From the NCBI GenBank assembly GCA_039720395.1, contig CM077822.1:16385043-16449042 (forward strand): a DNA stretch of 64,000 nt, written 5' to 3'. Source of the DNA: Liquidambar formosana (Eukaryota; Streptophyta; Magnoliopsida; Saxifragales; Altingiaceae). The translations under genes were made by a program, and so were the position numbers. The notes beneath the pieces are model-generated. The model did no database searches and had not been told where the DNA came from. It saw only the letters and a program-made list of their open reading frames with translations. Position 1 is the stretch's first letter. The number at the start of each line of letters is the position of its first letter. This document shows, piece after piece, positions 33,619-44,625 of this stretch.

Positions 33619-34465
33619 TGTACGAGAAACAATCTGGACAGCCGGTGGAGTGCTTCAAAAAAGGTGGCCCGATAATCCAGAGCACCGCGTAACGATAGCC
33701 TGAGAGGGCTATGGAAGCTAAAATAACTCCCGAATGTGCAATAACGCTTGATGGCTCTAATGAACAGTAGTGCTAAGTGGCTCACTAAATAGTACCATTC
33801 GATTCTCCAGTGAACAATAACTTGAAAACAAATAGAATCGTCAAGGGAAGCCAGGGGTTGTCCGGCCTAAAACCCTCCGATGCTCAAGTCAGTCTCAATG
33901 TCAAAAGATAGAATGGGAGAATGAAAGGGGAGAATCAATAGAGAATGAAAGGGGGGAATCTCTAGGGTTTTGTGCCGTTGTGAAACTTACCTTCTTTGTT
34001 GTGAATGGTGTTCTTTTTATAAGAAGAAACTAGGTTTCGGATTGGGTCATCATTCTCATCTGACCGTAGTTAGTTTAGGGTTCCGAACTAACTATGGTTA
34101 ATCCGGGGTTTCAGGTTTGATCAAGGTTACTCTGGAGCCTCAAGCCTGATTGTCGGCACTATTCATCCCTGACTTGGTTATCAGAAGCGTGTTCTGGCCC
34201 AGCCAGATTTCCCTTGTCAGATCTAGGAGGTAGGACAAATTCGACGCCATATGCTCGCGTGGCTCGAAGGCATTTATTCGTCCGAAGGCAAACTAGACCG
34301 AAGACATTCTGAACCAAGGCAATCAGGGCTAGAAGGAATTGCTAGCCCGAGGTCATGTGGACCCGAAGACAGTGTTCGGGGGCTAAGGAGAACCGACCAT
34401 CTCGGGCGCACCACCAAAGGATTACACATGTTGGGGTCTTATAGGTTAGTCGCAAATATCCCACA
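33619..34465 (-). repeat. 5' LTR of the gypsy element
   Basis: About 847 bp, beginning TG (33619) and ending CA (34465) on the plus strand, directly abutting the primer-binding site. The inner edge is well supported by that site. The outer edge is inferred from the terminal CCCACA and the change of base composition after it. No second LTR exists in the window for comparison. Confidence 0.65.
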
Positions 34466-35661
34466 CACTTTTTTTAACTATATTTAAATTTTTTTTTATT
34501 AATTATCTTTCTTTATTTAATCATTTGGTGGAGAAAGAAAGAAGAAACGATGCATAGAGAGAAGGAAAGTGTCACATTTTTTACTAAAAAAATAGTTTAA
34601 CTTGTAAACATTCAAAATGAGAATAGCTAAATTTTTGGAAAAGTAAAAATGAATTTTGGCCAGTTAAAATAGCCATGAAGTGGGATAATTTTCTCCTTAA
34701 AGATGCTCTAAATGGTCATTTCATAAGATCTCTATGAAGTTTATTACGTAGTATTTAGTAGGACCATTTCATATATGTTGTAGCTTTTTTAATACAACAC
34801 TCTAGCTAATACACTAACATAAATATTTAGGACATTTCATGTATCTATATTTATATCTATATGTTGTGTATATATATATATATATAGAGAGAGAGAGGGC
34901 TAATCAGGTGTGGGATAACTAGGATATCCTGTTCGATCACCGTCGTCTATGAGTGACATGCACATGATCAAAGCTATATATATATATATACACTCTTGAT
35001 CAGGTCAGCACATGTTGATATAAGTTATATTAGCATTATGCATTGAGGGTTATAATCCATGCATTGGCCCAATGTGTCCTATAACCTGGTAATGCACAAG
35101 GTATAACCCTAATGCAAGAATTGATATAAGTTATATCAGCATGTGCTTACCTGAGAGTTTAGAGGTCTTGATTTCTCACATCTCTATTTATATCTATAGA
35201 ATAGTAACTTCGTTGCAAAACAAAGGTTAGAACTGTATCTAATTCACCCCTCTCTATTTATATGACTAGCTATTTTAGCTATTGTCATTTTGGTTAGCTA
35301 AATTTAGCTAGCAAATGTTCGCTAGCTAAACTATTTTTATTTACAAAAGGGACACTTGTCCCTCTTTATACATCATTCTATTTTTATCTCTCCACCAAAT
35401 GATTAAAAAAAGAAAGATTATTAATAAATTTTTTGAAATAACTCAAAAATAACTAGTGCTCTTAGAATACTCACTTGGATAACTAGCTAGTTATTTTAAA
35501 AAATATCATTTTGCTAACTAAATTAAAAATAAAAAAAAATTAGCTAGTACCCTTGGAGATACTCTAAGAAGAAAAAGAGTTGGATCAATATAATTTGGGT
35601 AGGTCTGAACAGTAGCGCGGGTGGTTATAGGGTGAGCAATCAGCTTAAACGTGGTTGAATA
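34466..35661. other. Gene-free stretch with MITE remnants
   Basis: AT-rich DNA with TA/GA microsatellites (about 34863-34900), a fold-back MITE at 35003-35155, and another AGCTAGCTAA-rich palindromic remnant at about 35250-35575. No coding sequence is visible. Confidence 0.6.
35003..35155. mobile_element. Small fold-back MITE
   Basis: The inverted ends are TCAGGTCAGCACATGTTGAT at the left and TCAGGTAAGCACATGCTGAT read from the right, with a central TAACC/GGTTAT pairing. A related, diverged element lies at about 60838-60990 just beyond the end of duplication unit 2. Confidence 0.65.
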
Positions 35662-36946
35662 TATCATGCGTGCAAAACAAACTCAATCCAATTTATTCTT
35701 GTTAGGTTAATTAGGCTAAGCACTTGGGTTCTGGTTTAGAATTTTATTTTTATTTTTATTTTTGCCTGGATTGTCACATTTACCAGATCCGCATGGTCGT
35801 GTGGAAAATATGATCATTTGTCAATCATGTATAATTTTTTGTGTTGTCTCACCTTTTTCCACATGACCCAACCACTTATTTTCACTTTAACCATGACTAT
35901 GAGACCACGGCAACGAATCAAGGCAAACAGTGACTAATCAGGATTGGTTCCTCGTCTTTCCCTCTTCTTTGAATTCCTCATAGACGCACTTGAAACGGCA
36001 ATGGAGAATACTGATTGATTGCTCCTACTTAATTATATAGTACCATGTCCCTCGGGTCTAAAGAAAAATCTGTTGGCTCTCAAAATTCAAAGAATTTATT
36101 ATATTGTTTATTTATTTTTTTAGGGACGTAGAAGAAATTCAAAGATTAAGAGAGAAGGAAAATGGTGTACTTACTTATCTACAAAAAAATAAATAAATAA
36201 ATAAAATAAAACAGAGCAGATAGGTGTAATTGTGCGACTGGTTGTAATTATATTAATGTTGAAAAAATTACTATTACAACATAATTTGGATTGTAAATTA
36301 AATGTTATATTCTATATGATTGATTGGTTGTACTTATATTCTTCCATATCCCTTGGTCTTGAGAAAAATCCAATCGTTATTAAAATTCAAAGATTAAAAT
36401 AGAAAAAAATTGGTGCATGTGGGGGACTGATTGATGGGGAAGTGACCACAAATTTTCCCCCAAAGCATATAATTCACAGGGCCTCTATTGGCACCTCAAG
36501 ACTTACCTTTTATCTCTCTCTTATTTTAAACTTCTTAATGTTTAATGAAAAACATAAAAAAATTTCTTGAAAACTGGACATGCATGTAATCCATTAAAAA
36601 ACATCATTTTGAAAAACCATTTTCTACTGAAAAACCTTTTTGTAGAAAAATGTTTTTTCAATATCTATCATTTAAGTGGATTTTTTGATCATTTATCTTC
36701 TCAGTTTCATGAAAATCTTGAGAGGTTTAAAATAAGTGATTGAGGGAGAGAAAACAAGTTTAATTTGGGTGCCCCCATTATTCATTTTTTAATTTAATTC
36801 CTTTTGTAGTCTCTTTTGGAATTTTGGGATGGGTGATATTTTTGGGATATTTTCTCAAATTTTGCGCTTACGGCCTGAGCTTGGAACAAAATCCTAAATC
36901 CAAGCCTTACAGCCAAACCAGGCCGTGGGCCAAAGGCGAACCCTTA

Positions 36947-37258
36947 GGCTGCGTATGGTTTGAGGGAATGGAATAGAATGAGAGTGAGAATGGAATGGAA
37001 TGAGAATGGACATTCCATCACAATGTTTGGTAAGGAGTGAGAATGAAATGGAAAAGTAAAGGTGGGACCCATTTTTAATGATTTTTACTCATTGAAAGAA
37101 AGGAATAGTCATTCCTCTTGGTTTGGAAAGGAATAGCTATTCCCTCATTAGAGGGAATAGACCCCACAAGAGAATATTTCATTCCCTTATTCAACCAAAC
37201 ACTCACTTTTTTTTGAAGAATGGAATCACCATTCCATTCCCTTATAACAAACATAGTC
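36947..37258. mobile_element. Tourist-like MITE in unit 1
   Basis: TTA at 36944-36946 and 37259-37261 flanks about 312 bp. The inverted ends include GGGAATGG/CCATTCCC pairs within 25 bp of the termini. The unit-2 counterpart (about 49227-50757) is enlarged by a Mutator-like insertion. Confidence 0.65.
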
Positions 37259-37295
37259 TTAGTTAGAGACAAGCAGTGAAGCAACCTAGGAAGCA

Positions 37296-37667
37296 GTGAA
37301 GCACAGACAATTCATCGAAGGCCATGTGTCCGACACGGACACGTATTGCACACGACACTTGTCCGACACTCCTCCAACACGACATCTCTCCCTTTACTCT
37401 TTTTTTTTTCCTTCTTTTTGTTCATTATTTTCCTTTTTGTCATACATTTTCTACATACAACTCAAACTAGATTTATAAAAACAATACAAATGTATGCATT
37501 TTGAATAATTTATGTGATATTACATGACATTTTATAATTATATGTATAAAAATAAATATTTTATTAATGCCTATCTTCACTGTGTTGTGTCCTAAATTTT
37601 GAAAATTCTTGTGTCCATATGTCCATATCGTGTCATACCTGTTTCATGTATCCGTGTCTGTGCTTTT
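37296..37667. mobile_element. MULE-type MITE in unit 1
   Basis: Direct repeats TAGGAAGCA (37287-37295) and TAGGATGCA (37668-37676), nine bp with one mismatch, flank a 372-bp element. Its ends carry AAGCACAGAC in inverted orientation and contain TGTCCGACACGGACAC-type motifs. The unit-2 copy is at 50794-51159 with flanks TAGGAAGTA and TAGGAAGCA. Confidence 0.65.
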
Positions 37668-37679
37668 TAGGATGCAACC

Positions 37680-40600
37680 AATGTAGATCGTGTTTTCTTC
37701 GATTTGTGGATGGGATATTTGGTTGCAATGAAACAACATGCAGACCCAATTACCAAAACAATGTACAAATTCAAGTAGTTGTCTTAAGAGCTGGCAATGA
37801 CTAGGGAGGGGCAGATTTGGATCGGTATAATTTTGGCTAGGTCTAAAAGAGAGTAGGGGTAATTATAGGGTAAGCAATCAAATTAATCATGGTTTAAATA
37901 ACAAAATCAATCTAATTTGGTCTTGTTCTTCAATACTGAATGAGACAGTATCCATTCCTAAACTATTATTTGTTTTTTAAATAAACCAATTCATTGTTAA
38001 TTTAAAAACACTGTGTTTATATCTTATTTTTAACAAAAAATTGAATTGATTAATATGAAAAGGAAACATACAAATTAATGTGAAATTAAAATTAGCCAAA
38101 CTTATCTCTATTTCACTAGGTTTTCAGGTTTGTCAAACATCCTCTAAGGTTATGCCACTCATCTTCATGAAAACCCTGAGACTACGGCAACCAATGAAGG
38201 CAAACAGTGACTATCATTGATTCCCCAGTCCTCATAGCCTCTTCTTTTAATTCCTCGCAGCCTTATTTGAACCGGCAACCATAATATTGTTGACACTTGA
38301 CAGCCGCTTCATTTTGACAGAACGGCCTTAGAAAGGATAGATTTTCTAGCATCCCTTAAATATTTGCAGATATTTATAGTGTTGCATTTCTCAAATGTAG
38401 ATTTTTTTTTTTTGTTAAAAAAAATTTAGTACTCCTATTATTCCTTTTTTTCTCATATGTAGATTGGACTTACCATATAATATACGTGTGGACTACTCAA
38501 AAGATTGAAAACCATTGATTTCTCGTGCCTACATAATTCATTGTCATCTGGGTCTTTAGAAAAATCTTCTAGTTTACATGTGAAACTCATTGATGTAGAA
38601 CAAGTGGACGATCAAAAGTCAAAGTGGAGAATTCGCAGACGAGTAATAGTGGATATTACTCCCTCCCAAGGTTTATTTTGATGTTGAAATTAAAAAGTAT
38701 TAATGTCAATATAATTTGGATCGTAATTTAATTTAGTCTCTACATGATTCAAATCAGGCACTTAGAATAAGTTTTTTTTTTTTTTTTTGGTAATAAGAAT
38801 GAGTTGACTTACCATATGATTTACTACTGTAGTGATCTATTCAAAAAGAAAATGATTGATTGCTATTTTCTCATGCTCATTTACTTCCATGTGCTGTGGT
38901 ATTAAGAAAATCAAATTGAATTAATAGCAAAAAAAAAAAAAAATCAAATTGAAAGTACTGTGCAATTTGTAAGAAAAATTTGATCAGCCCTGTTAGGATA
39001 ATTCAAATGACTATACCAACTAGGAGTGTAGATTACTCAAAAGAAAATCCATGGCCTCCTCTACTCACAAATTCCATGCCTATGATCCACCAACTGGAAA
39101 TTTTTTTGCCGTTAAATGAATGTCAAGGCCTGCTTGTGTGAGAGAAGACCTTATGATGTCCGAGTGTACCCACCTCTGGTCACACATGCCCAAGTTTGTC
39201 TGCTCCAGAAACACGGCAACTGAGATGGTCACAGTGACTTTCATCTTTCAATTATCCACATTGCCGTAGTTGTTAAATTATAAGGAGATAGTGGTCCCAA
39301 ATCAAATATATGAACAATTAGGGCTTGTCTGGTTGTCCAATTCGAAATTAGACAATTTAAGTAATTTTACATAGGATTGAAAGCATAAATCTATCACTTG
39401 AATTAAAATATTTTAAAATGTTGAAATTCTCACTATAATTGATGTTGTGGAATCAATTTCAAGAAATTTAAGGAATGCCACTATTTTGAATTGACACTCT
39501 TATTTGTGAAGATGGTCATCGTTTTCTTGAATTTGTTAATTCAAGATGATGGATTATGCCTTTTATGGCCTACCAATTGAAAGCAATGTATCAAAAAAAA
39601 TTGGCCCATGCTTGAAATTGGAAGATTAGAAGTGAGAGAAAGAGAATTACCTGCGGGACTGAGGTGTCTTGCGCGGTCTTCGTTTACTTTCTACATTATT
39701 TCTTACTTCTCTGCCTTTCCTATCAATTAAGTGATATGGGATCAGCCAGGCTAACGTTAAGCTATGTGGTTTTCAGTCTTTAGTTTTTCATCTTTGCCTA
39801 TTCTATGTACAAAAAGCAATACACAACTAGAACCAAGAAGACATTGTCACGTGATTTCTTTCAACCGATGAGACCATTGGTCTTGCTGGTTCTATTTCTC
39901 CAGTAACAGTTTCTTCTCCACCCATGCTGTCTACGCTTTAGGCACAGTCGATGCCCTATTGTTGCTTAATTAGGATGGTAAATTGTCTTCGTCCCTGTAC
40001 CAATTAGGAGTGGAGATTACTCAGAAGAAAAATGCAGGAACCTCCAAAATAAATTTTATGCCTATGGTCCACCGAGTGGAAAATTTTTGGGTCTACTTGT
40101 GTGAAAGAGAAAGATGTCATGATATCCGAGACAAGGGTAATCTCCTTAGGCCACACATTTTGGGCTAGTTGTGTGAAAGAAAGACCTTACTATATCCGAG
40201 ACGAGTGTAACCTCCTTGCCACAAATGTCCAAGATTCTCCTTAGGCCACACATTTTGGGCCTGCTTGTGTGAAAGAGAAAGACCATACTATATCCGAGAC
40301 GCGTGTAACCTTGCCACACATGTCCAAGATTCTTGCTTTTAAAACACGGCCATTTATGTGTAACTGTGATGCAACTGATATGATGTCATATGCTGATGAT
40401 AATAGAGTAAAGTGGAATAACTAAAGTAATTTCCCACATCTTTCAATTCGTCACACCCCAAGTTAACCATCGAAGCAAACAAATTTTAAAGAGAATATTA
40501 TAGTCGCCATAGCTAATACAGTATTTCGTCCTTTTTTGCCTATCTCATCAATTAAGTGAAATCTTTGAACTATGAAATACACCAAGTAGGCTCTGTTCGC

Positions 40601-40996
40601 TGCCTTAAACGACTTCGTGCAACCGTTGATATGGGGTCAGCTAAAGTTAGCTATGTGGTCTTCAGCCTGATAAAAACTTATATGTAATCGTGATATTATT
40701 GATGTGGTATGATGAGGCAATGGGAGTGAAGTAAAATATAGTCTTCAATATTCAATACAGTCAGTCTTTGTACAAAAAGAAATACACAAGTGGAACCAAG
40801 AAGACATTGAACAAAGTAATAAAGCTTCCCTCTTTCTACCCAAAAAAAAAAAAAAAAAAAAAGACAGAAAAATGACTACTTTGAGCTGACTCGGCGCGCC
40901 ATTGGTCTTGGTGGTTCTATATCTCCAATAACAGTTTCTTCTCCACCTATCCTAGCCTGTCTATGTAAATCATTCTTTGAACTGATAATATACACC
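37680..40996. other. SRK-1 5' flank
   Basis: No gene is visible. It contains a truncated Tourist-like MITE from 39321 and two partial copies of the SRK promoter region (about 39590-39960 and 40600-40990). One unit of the sequence that became a 159-bp minisatellite in unit 2 lies at 38490-38600, and short tandem repeats lie at 40088-40335. Confidence 0.6.
40088..40335. repeat. Three-copy imperfect tandem repeat in the SRK-1 flank
   Basis: The segment TTGTGTGAAAGA...TATCCGAGAC...CACACATTTTGGG occurs three times with a period of about 70-97 bp and small deletions. It is single-copy at the matching place in unit 2 (about 53660). Confidence 0.75.
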
Positions 40997-42325
40997 ATGA
41001 TGAGAAGCACGAGGACTTCAATGGAAGGCTATACCATACTTCTTTTCTGCCACTCTTTGTTGTCCATCTTAATAATGTCCACTGCAACTGGAGATACCAT
41101 CACTATGTCTCAACCCATAAGAGACGGCGACACCTTAGTTTCAGCTGCTGGAAGCTTTGAGCTTGGATTTTTCAGCCCAGGTAATTCCACGAAACGGTAC
41201 TTGGGAATATGGTTCAAGCAAGTATCCAAGACAGTTGTATGGGTTGCGAACAGAGAAATCCCCCTTGTCGATTCATCGGGTGTTTTAAAGGTCACTAACC
41301 AGGGAATTCTCCAACTCGTCGGTCACAACCAGAGAATCGTTTGGTCTTCCAATTCAGCAAGATCGGTGCCTAATCCGGTTGCAATGCTTTTGGAGTCGGG
41401 GAATCTTGTTTTGAAAGATGGGAATGATAACAGCCCAGAAAATTTCCTATGGCAGAGTTTTGATTACCCTTCTGACACGTGTCTGCCCGGCATGAAGCTT
41501 GGGAAAAACGTGGTAACAGGCCTGGACCGTTACATATCGTCCTGGAAGAGCACGGATGATCCTTCTCAAGGTGATTTTACGTATCGGCTTGATCCCCATG
41601 GATATCCAGAATTTATTTTGAGCAAAGGTTCGGTTGAGCAATTCCGGTCTGGACCATGGAACGGTGTCCGGTTTAGTGGCTACTCTCAATTAAGACCAAA
41701 CCCATTTTTTAAATTTGGTTTCGTTTATAATCAGGAAGAGATATATTTCAGTTATGAGCTTCTTAATAGCTCAATTATCACTAGGATGGTGATCAATCCG
41801 AATGGAGCTGTGCAGCGATTCATTTGGGATGGTCCAACCCAAGTTTGGGTCGTTTACTTAAAGTTGAAGATTGATGACTGTGACGATTATGCGCAGTGTG
41901 GCTCCTATGGCATCTGTAACATTAACCTCTCCCCTCCTTGCGGGTGTCTGAAAGGATTTGTGCCCAAAGTCCCAAAAGATTGGGGCATGGTGGATTGGTC
42001 AAAGGGCTGTGTCAGAAAAACTCCATTGGATTGCAAGAATGGGGATGGGTTTAATAAGTTCACAGGGCTGAAATTACCAGGGACGCGACGTGCATTGTAT
42101 GAAGATAGCATGAACCTTGAGGAATGCAAAAATTTTTGCTTTAAGAATTGCTCTTGTATCGCTCATGCAATGTTAAACATCAAAAAAGGAACAGGGTGTT
42201 TGCTCTGGTTTGGTGACCTAATTGACATAAAAAAGTTCCCTGAGGATGATGGGCAAGATATCTACATAAGGATGGCTTGCATCAGAACTAAGTACAAAAT
42301 TAATTTTCAACCTACGACACTTTGA
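40997..42325 (+). CDS. SRK-1 exon 1 ORF: S-locus-glycoprotein-like ectodomain (442 aa)
   Basis: Signal peptide (residues about 1-32, MMRSTRTSMEGYTILLFCHS and onward) and a bulb-type lectin domain (about 33-155; LGIWFKQVSKTVVWVANREI). The S-locus glycoprotein domain follows (about 200-310; FRSGPWNGVRFSGYSQL), then an EGF-like segment (CDDYAQCGSYGICN...CGCLKGF) and the PAN/apple domain (about 340-430; CKNFCFKNCSCIAHAML). The frame is uninterrupted to TGA 42323-42325. The last 14 or so codons differ from the family because of the one-base insertion near 42277. Without exon 2 there is no membrane anchor, so the product would be secreted, like Brassica SLG. Whether it is transcribed is unknown. 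Confidence 0.75.
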   Translation: MMRSTRTSMEGYTILLFCHSLLSILIMSTATGDTITMSQPIRDGDTLVSAAGSFELGFFSPGNSTKRYLGIWFKQVSKTVVWVANREIPLVDSSGVLKVTNQGILQLVGHNQRIVWSSNSARSVPNPVAMLLESGNLVLKDGNDNSPENFLWQSFDYPSDTCLPGMKLGKNVVTGLDRYISSWKSTDDPSQGDFTYRLDPHGYPEFILSKGSVEQFRSGPWNGVRFSGYSQLRPNPFFKFGFVYNQEEIYFSYELLNSSIITRMVINPNGAVQRFIWDGPTQVWVVYLKLKIDDCDDYAQCGSYGICNINLSPPCGCLKGFVPKVPKDWGMVDWSKGCVRKTPLDCKNGDGFNKFTGLKLPGTRRALYEDSMNLEECKNFCFKNCSCIAHAMLNIKKGTGCLLWFGDLIDIKKFPEDDGQDIYIRMACIRTKYKINFQPTTL

Positions 42326-43168
42326 GTTGTGCTTGTGTTGGAAATCGATTTGACCTCCTTTAAATACAACTACAGAAGGCGTACTTTCTTTTCCTTATAT
42401 TCTGTTTAAATTTTAACCTTACTGCTTTCCAACTCCTTGTCTTCCTGATTTTAATTGCAATGTTCCAGATCAAGGTAATTCTACTGTGAGGACTCGGGTG
42501 CGAAACATAGTCATCGCTTTGTTGTCCACAGCACTGCTGCTTGTGGGCCTTGCTTTGCTATTTTATGTTTTGATGAAGATGCACAAGAGAGCACGTAAGT
42601 CTTTCACTCTAATTTTCTGTGAAAGTTCTTGTATAAAGTAGATCGACCTGCACTCAAAATTATTTTTAAAAAATTAAGCAATAAGATACCTCTGATTGGC
42701 CTTTTACCAGTCATGATCCTCGATCGACACACACACAAAATGTTCCTCTTCATTCGTTTTCATCCACCAAAATTGCTACTTTGCAGGAAAAGTGGAATTC
42801 AATGAAGAGGGAGATCTTACAAATGAGAGCCAGAAGGAAGATCTCGAGTCACCATTATTTGACATGGCTACAGTTAGTCAATGCAACCAATAACTTTTCA
42901 TTAACAATAAACTTGGAGAAGGTGGTTTTGGACCTTGTCTACAAGGTAAACATTTTGATTTCCATTCAAGGTTTCAATATTAACCAGTTTACATGGTGTA
43001 CAAATTCAAGGAACCAAGTAGGTTTTTTTATCACTATTCACAACTTTGCCAGTCAACGTTCCAACAAAATGACACAGAACTGTCGTTCTAGATGTTGGAA
43101 ATTTTTACCACCACTTAGCAAACAAAAATAAAGATGTTACAGAGTATTTTCTTTTCTTTTTTATCTAA

Positions 43169-43700
43169 GAGCATCTCCATGGTGTGAGTTATATTACCTA
43201 TGCTATTACTATTTTAGCACATGCTACAGTGTCAAAAGATATAATTTGGTACGATTTGCTCCAATGGTGTAAATGACACAATAAGTACTCCCTTCGTCCC
43301 ATTAAGATAGGCCATATTTGTAACTTTTCTATGTCCCAAAATGTTTGTCTACTTTGAGAAGTCAAATCATTATTTTTATAAGTTTCCTACAATACCCTTT
43401 GTTATTTCATTGATAACTTTTGACACAAAACCTAATACAAAAAAGTTGAGGGTATTTTTGGAAAGATGAAGTTTAATTAATACAATGATGACCAGTTTCT
43501 TAAACTCCGTGATTTGTCAAACCTGGCCTATCTTTGTGGGACAGAAGGAGTACTTTTTTGGCACAATCACCATCTGTTTTTTTTTTTTTTTTTTTTTTTA
43601 ACCAACTTTGTACAATTTTAGTTCAAGGATGTGCCAAATATCCCACAAGGGTGAGTTACTGCTATTTTTTAGCACACCCTTTAACACACCATTGGAGATG
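43169..43700. mobile_element. MITE in SRK-1 intron 3 (contains a Stowaway)
   Basis: Inverted ends GAGCATCTCCATGGTGTG and ...ACACACCATTGGAGATG enclose sequence homologous to the MITE at 16625-16880, interrupted by the element at 43288-43550. The matching intron of SRK-2 (about 56460-56480) lacks it. Confidence 0.75.
43288..43550. mobile_element. Stowaway-like (Tc1/mariner) MITE nested in another MITE
   Basis: Ends CTCCCTTCGTCCC and, from the right, CTCCTTCTGTCCC, continuing to a matching AAGATAGGCC. TA dinucleotides flank it at 43286-43287 and 43551-43552. CTCCCTCYGT ends plus TA target are the Stowaway signature. The same host MITE at 16.7 and 17.9 kb has no insert. Confidence 0.85.
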
Positions 43701-43744
43701 GAAAGAAGTCACACGCGTTGCTACACTTCAGCAAATGGCCCATT

Positions 43745-44625
43745 ATTTATTTATTTTTGAAGTAAGCAAAATGCTAATGTTATTAGATGTCAACTATTTA
43801 CAGAATCTGATACAACATTAAGTCATTAACAGCCTCAAAAATCAAAAGGGACCCCACAAATGTTATAAAAACAGGACAAAGCAATAGGAATATACCGCCG
43901 CCTAACAAATAGAACCTCTGACCCTAAAACCGCTCCACACCCAAGACTATGAATCCTATGATGACCCAGCTTCTTATATTAAGATCAACATAACTCAGAA
44001 CAATAGTCAGGCCCCTCCAAGAAGTAGACAGAGGGATACAGAATTGATTACAACCTGTGCTCAAAAACAGAACACGATAGTGAGACCCTTGCATATCAAA
44101 ATAGAACACAGGAGCTCAAAGTATCTCAAAGGCTCACAGCTGCCGACTAGACATAGAATCATCACTTCTTAAATAGAATTCTACCTCCTGAAGCATAACA
44201 GGCCGCTTCCCAAGCAGAACAAAGACCAATCATCTCTAGTATCAAGAACATCACAAAAATAAAACTTTCCCTCCTTCCTCTGATGCCACTACCTTGGAAT
44301 TGGTGAACCAGCAAATCGGTTTGAAGTACACACAATTATGATTATCCTATTTTCTGCCAAAATAAATAAATAAATAAATAAACTCCCTCTATCAGACTAA
44401 ATAATATCTACACAGCTACAATTCTTGTTTAACTTTCCCTGAAATGTATCCAGTGCCCCAAGCAATACCTCCTAAGGGACACCCCAGCAACTGACAAACC
44501 TATACAGGCCCTCATCAACACATCAGGATCCTCTTTACTTACCCAGCACTAGGATATACCTATCCCCGGAGAAACAATCTACTTTGCCAAATGACTACAT
44601 CCCATATTAAAGCATAAACCCCCAG
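43745..44625 (-). mobile_element. 5'-truncated LINE in SRK-1 intron 3
   Basis: Perfect 16-bp direct repeats CAGCAAATGGCCCATT at 43729-43744 and 44626-44641 flank 881 bp. The minus-strand 3' end is A-rich (complement of ATTTATTTATTTTT), with a LINE-type terminal region. SRK-2 carries a single CAAACGGCCCATT at about 56508-56521, the empty site. No ORF2 motifs remain. Confidence 0.85.

Larger units (their letters stand above)
29516..34465 (-). mobile_element. Truncated Ty3/gypsy LTR retrotransposon
   Basis: On the minus strand the order is LTR (34465-33619), primer-binding site, gag, protease, reverse transcriptase, then RNase H, which stops mid-domain at 29516. The rest of RNase H, the integrase and the 3' LTR are absent, so the element is a 5' fragment. 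Protease-RT-RNase H order and sequence style fit plant Ty3/gypsy, perhaps the Tat-like branch. Several stops and frameshifts occur in every domain. It joins RLP-F at its left edge through a 16-bp locally templated repeat instead of an LTR and target duplication. Confidence 0.88.

Noticed and set aside
34466..35661. Continuation of RLP-F after the retrotransposon
   Set aside because: No LRR codon pattern is found on the plus strand after 34465; only MITE remnants.
37296..37478. ORFs beginning at 37296 and 50794 in both duplication units
   Set aside because: They start inside MULE-type MITEs and encode only repeat-derived sequence.
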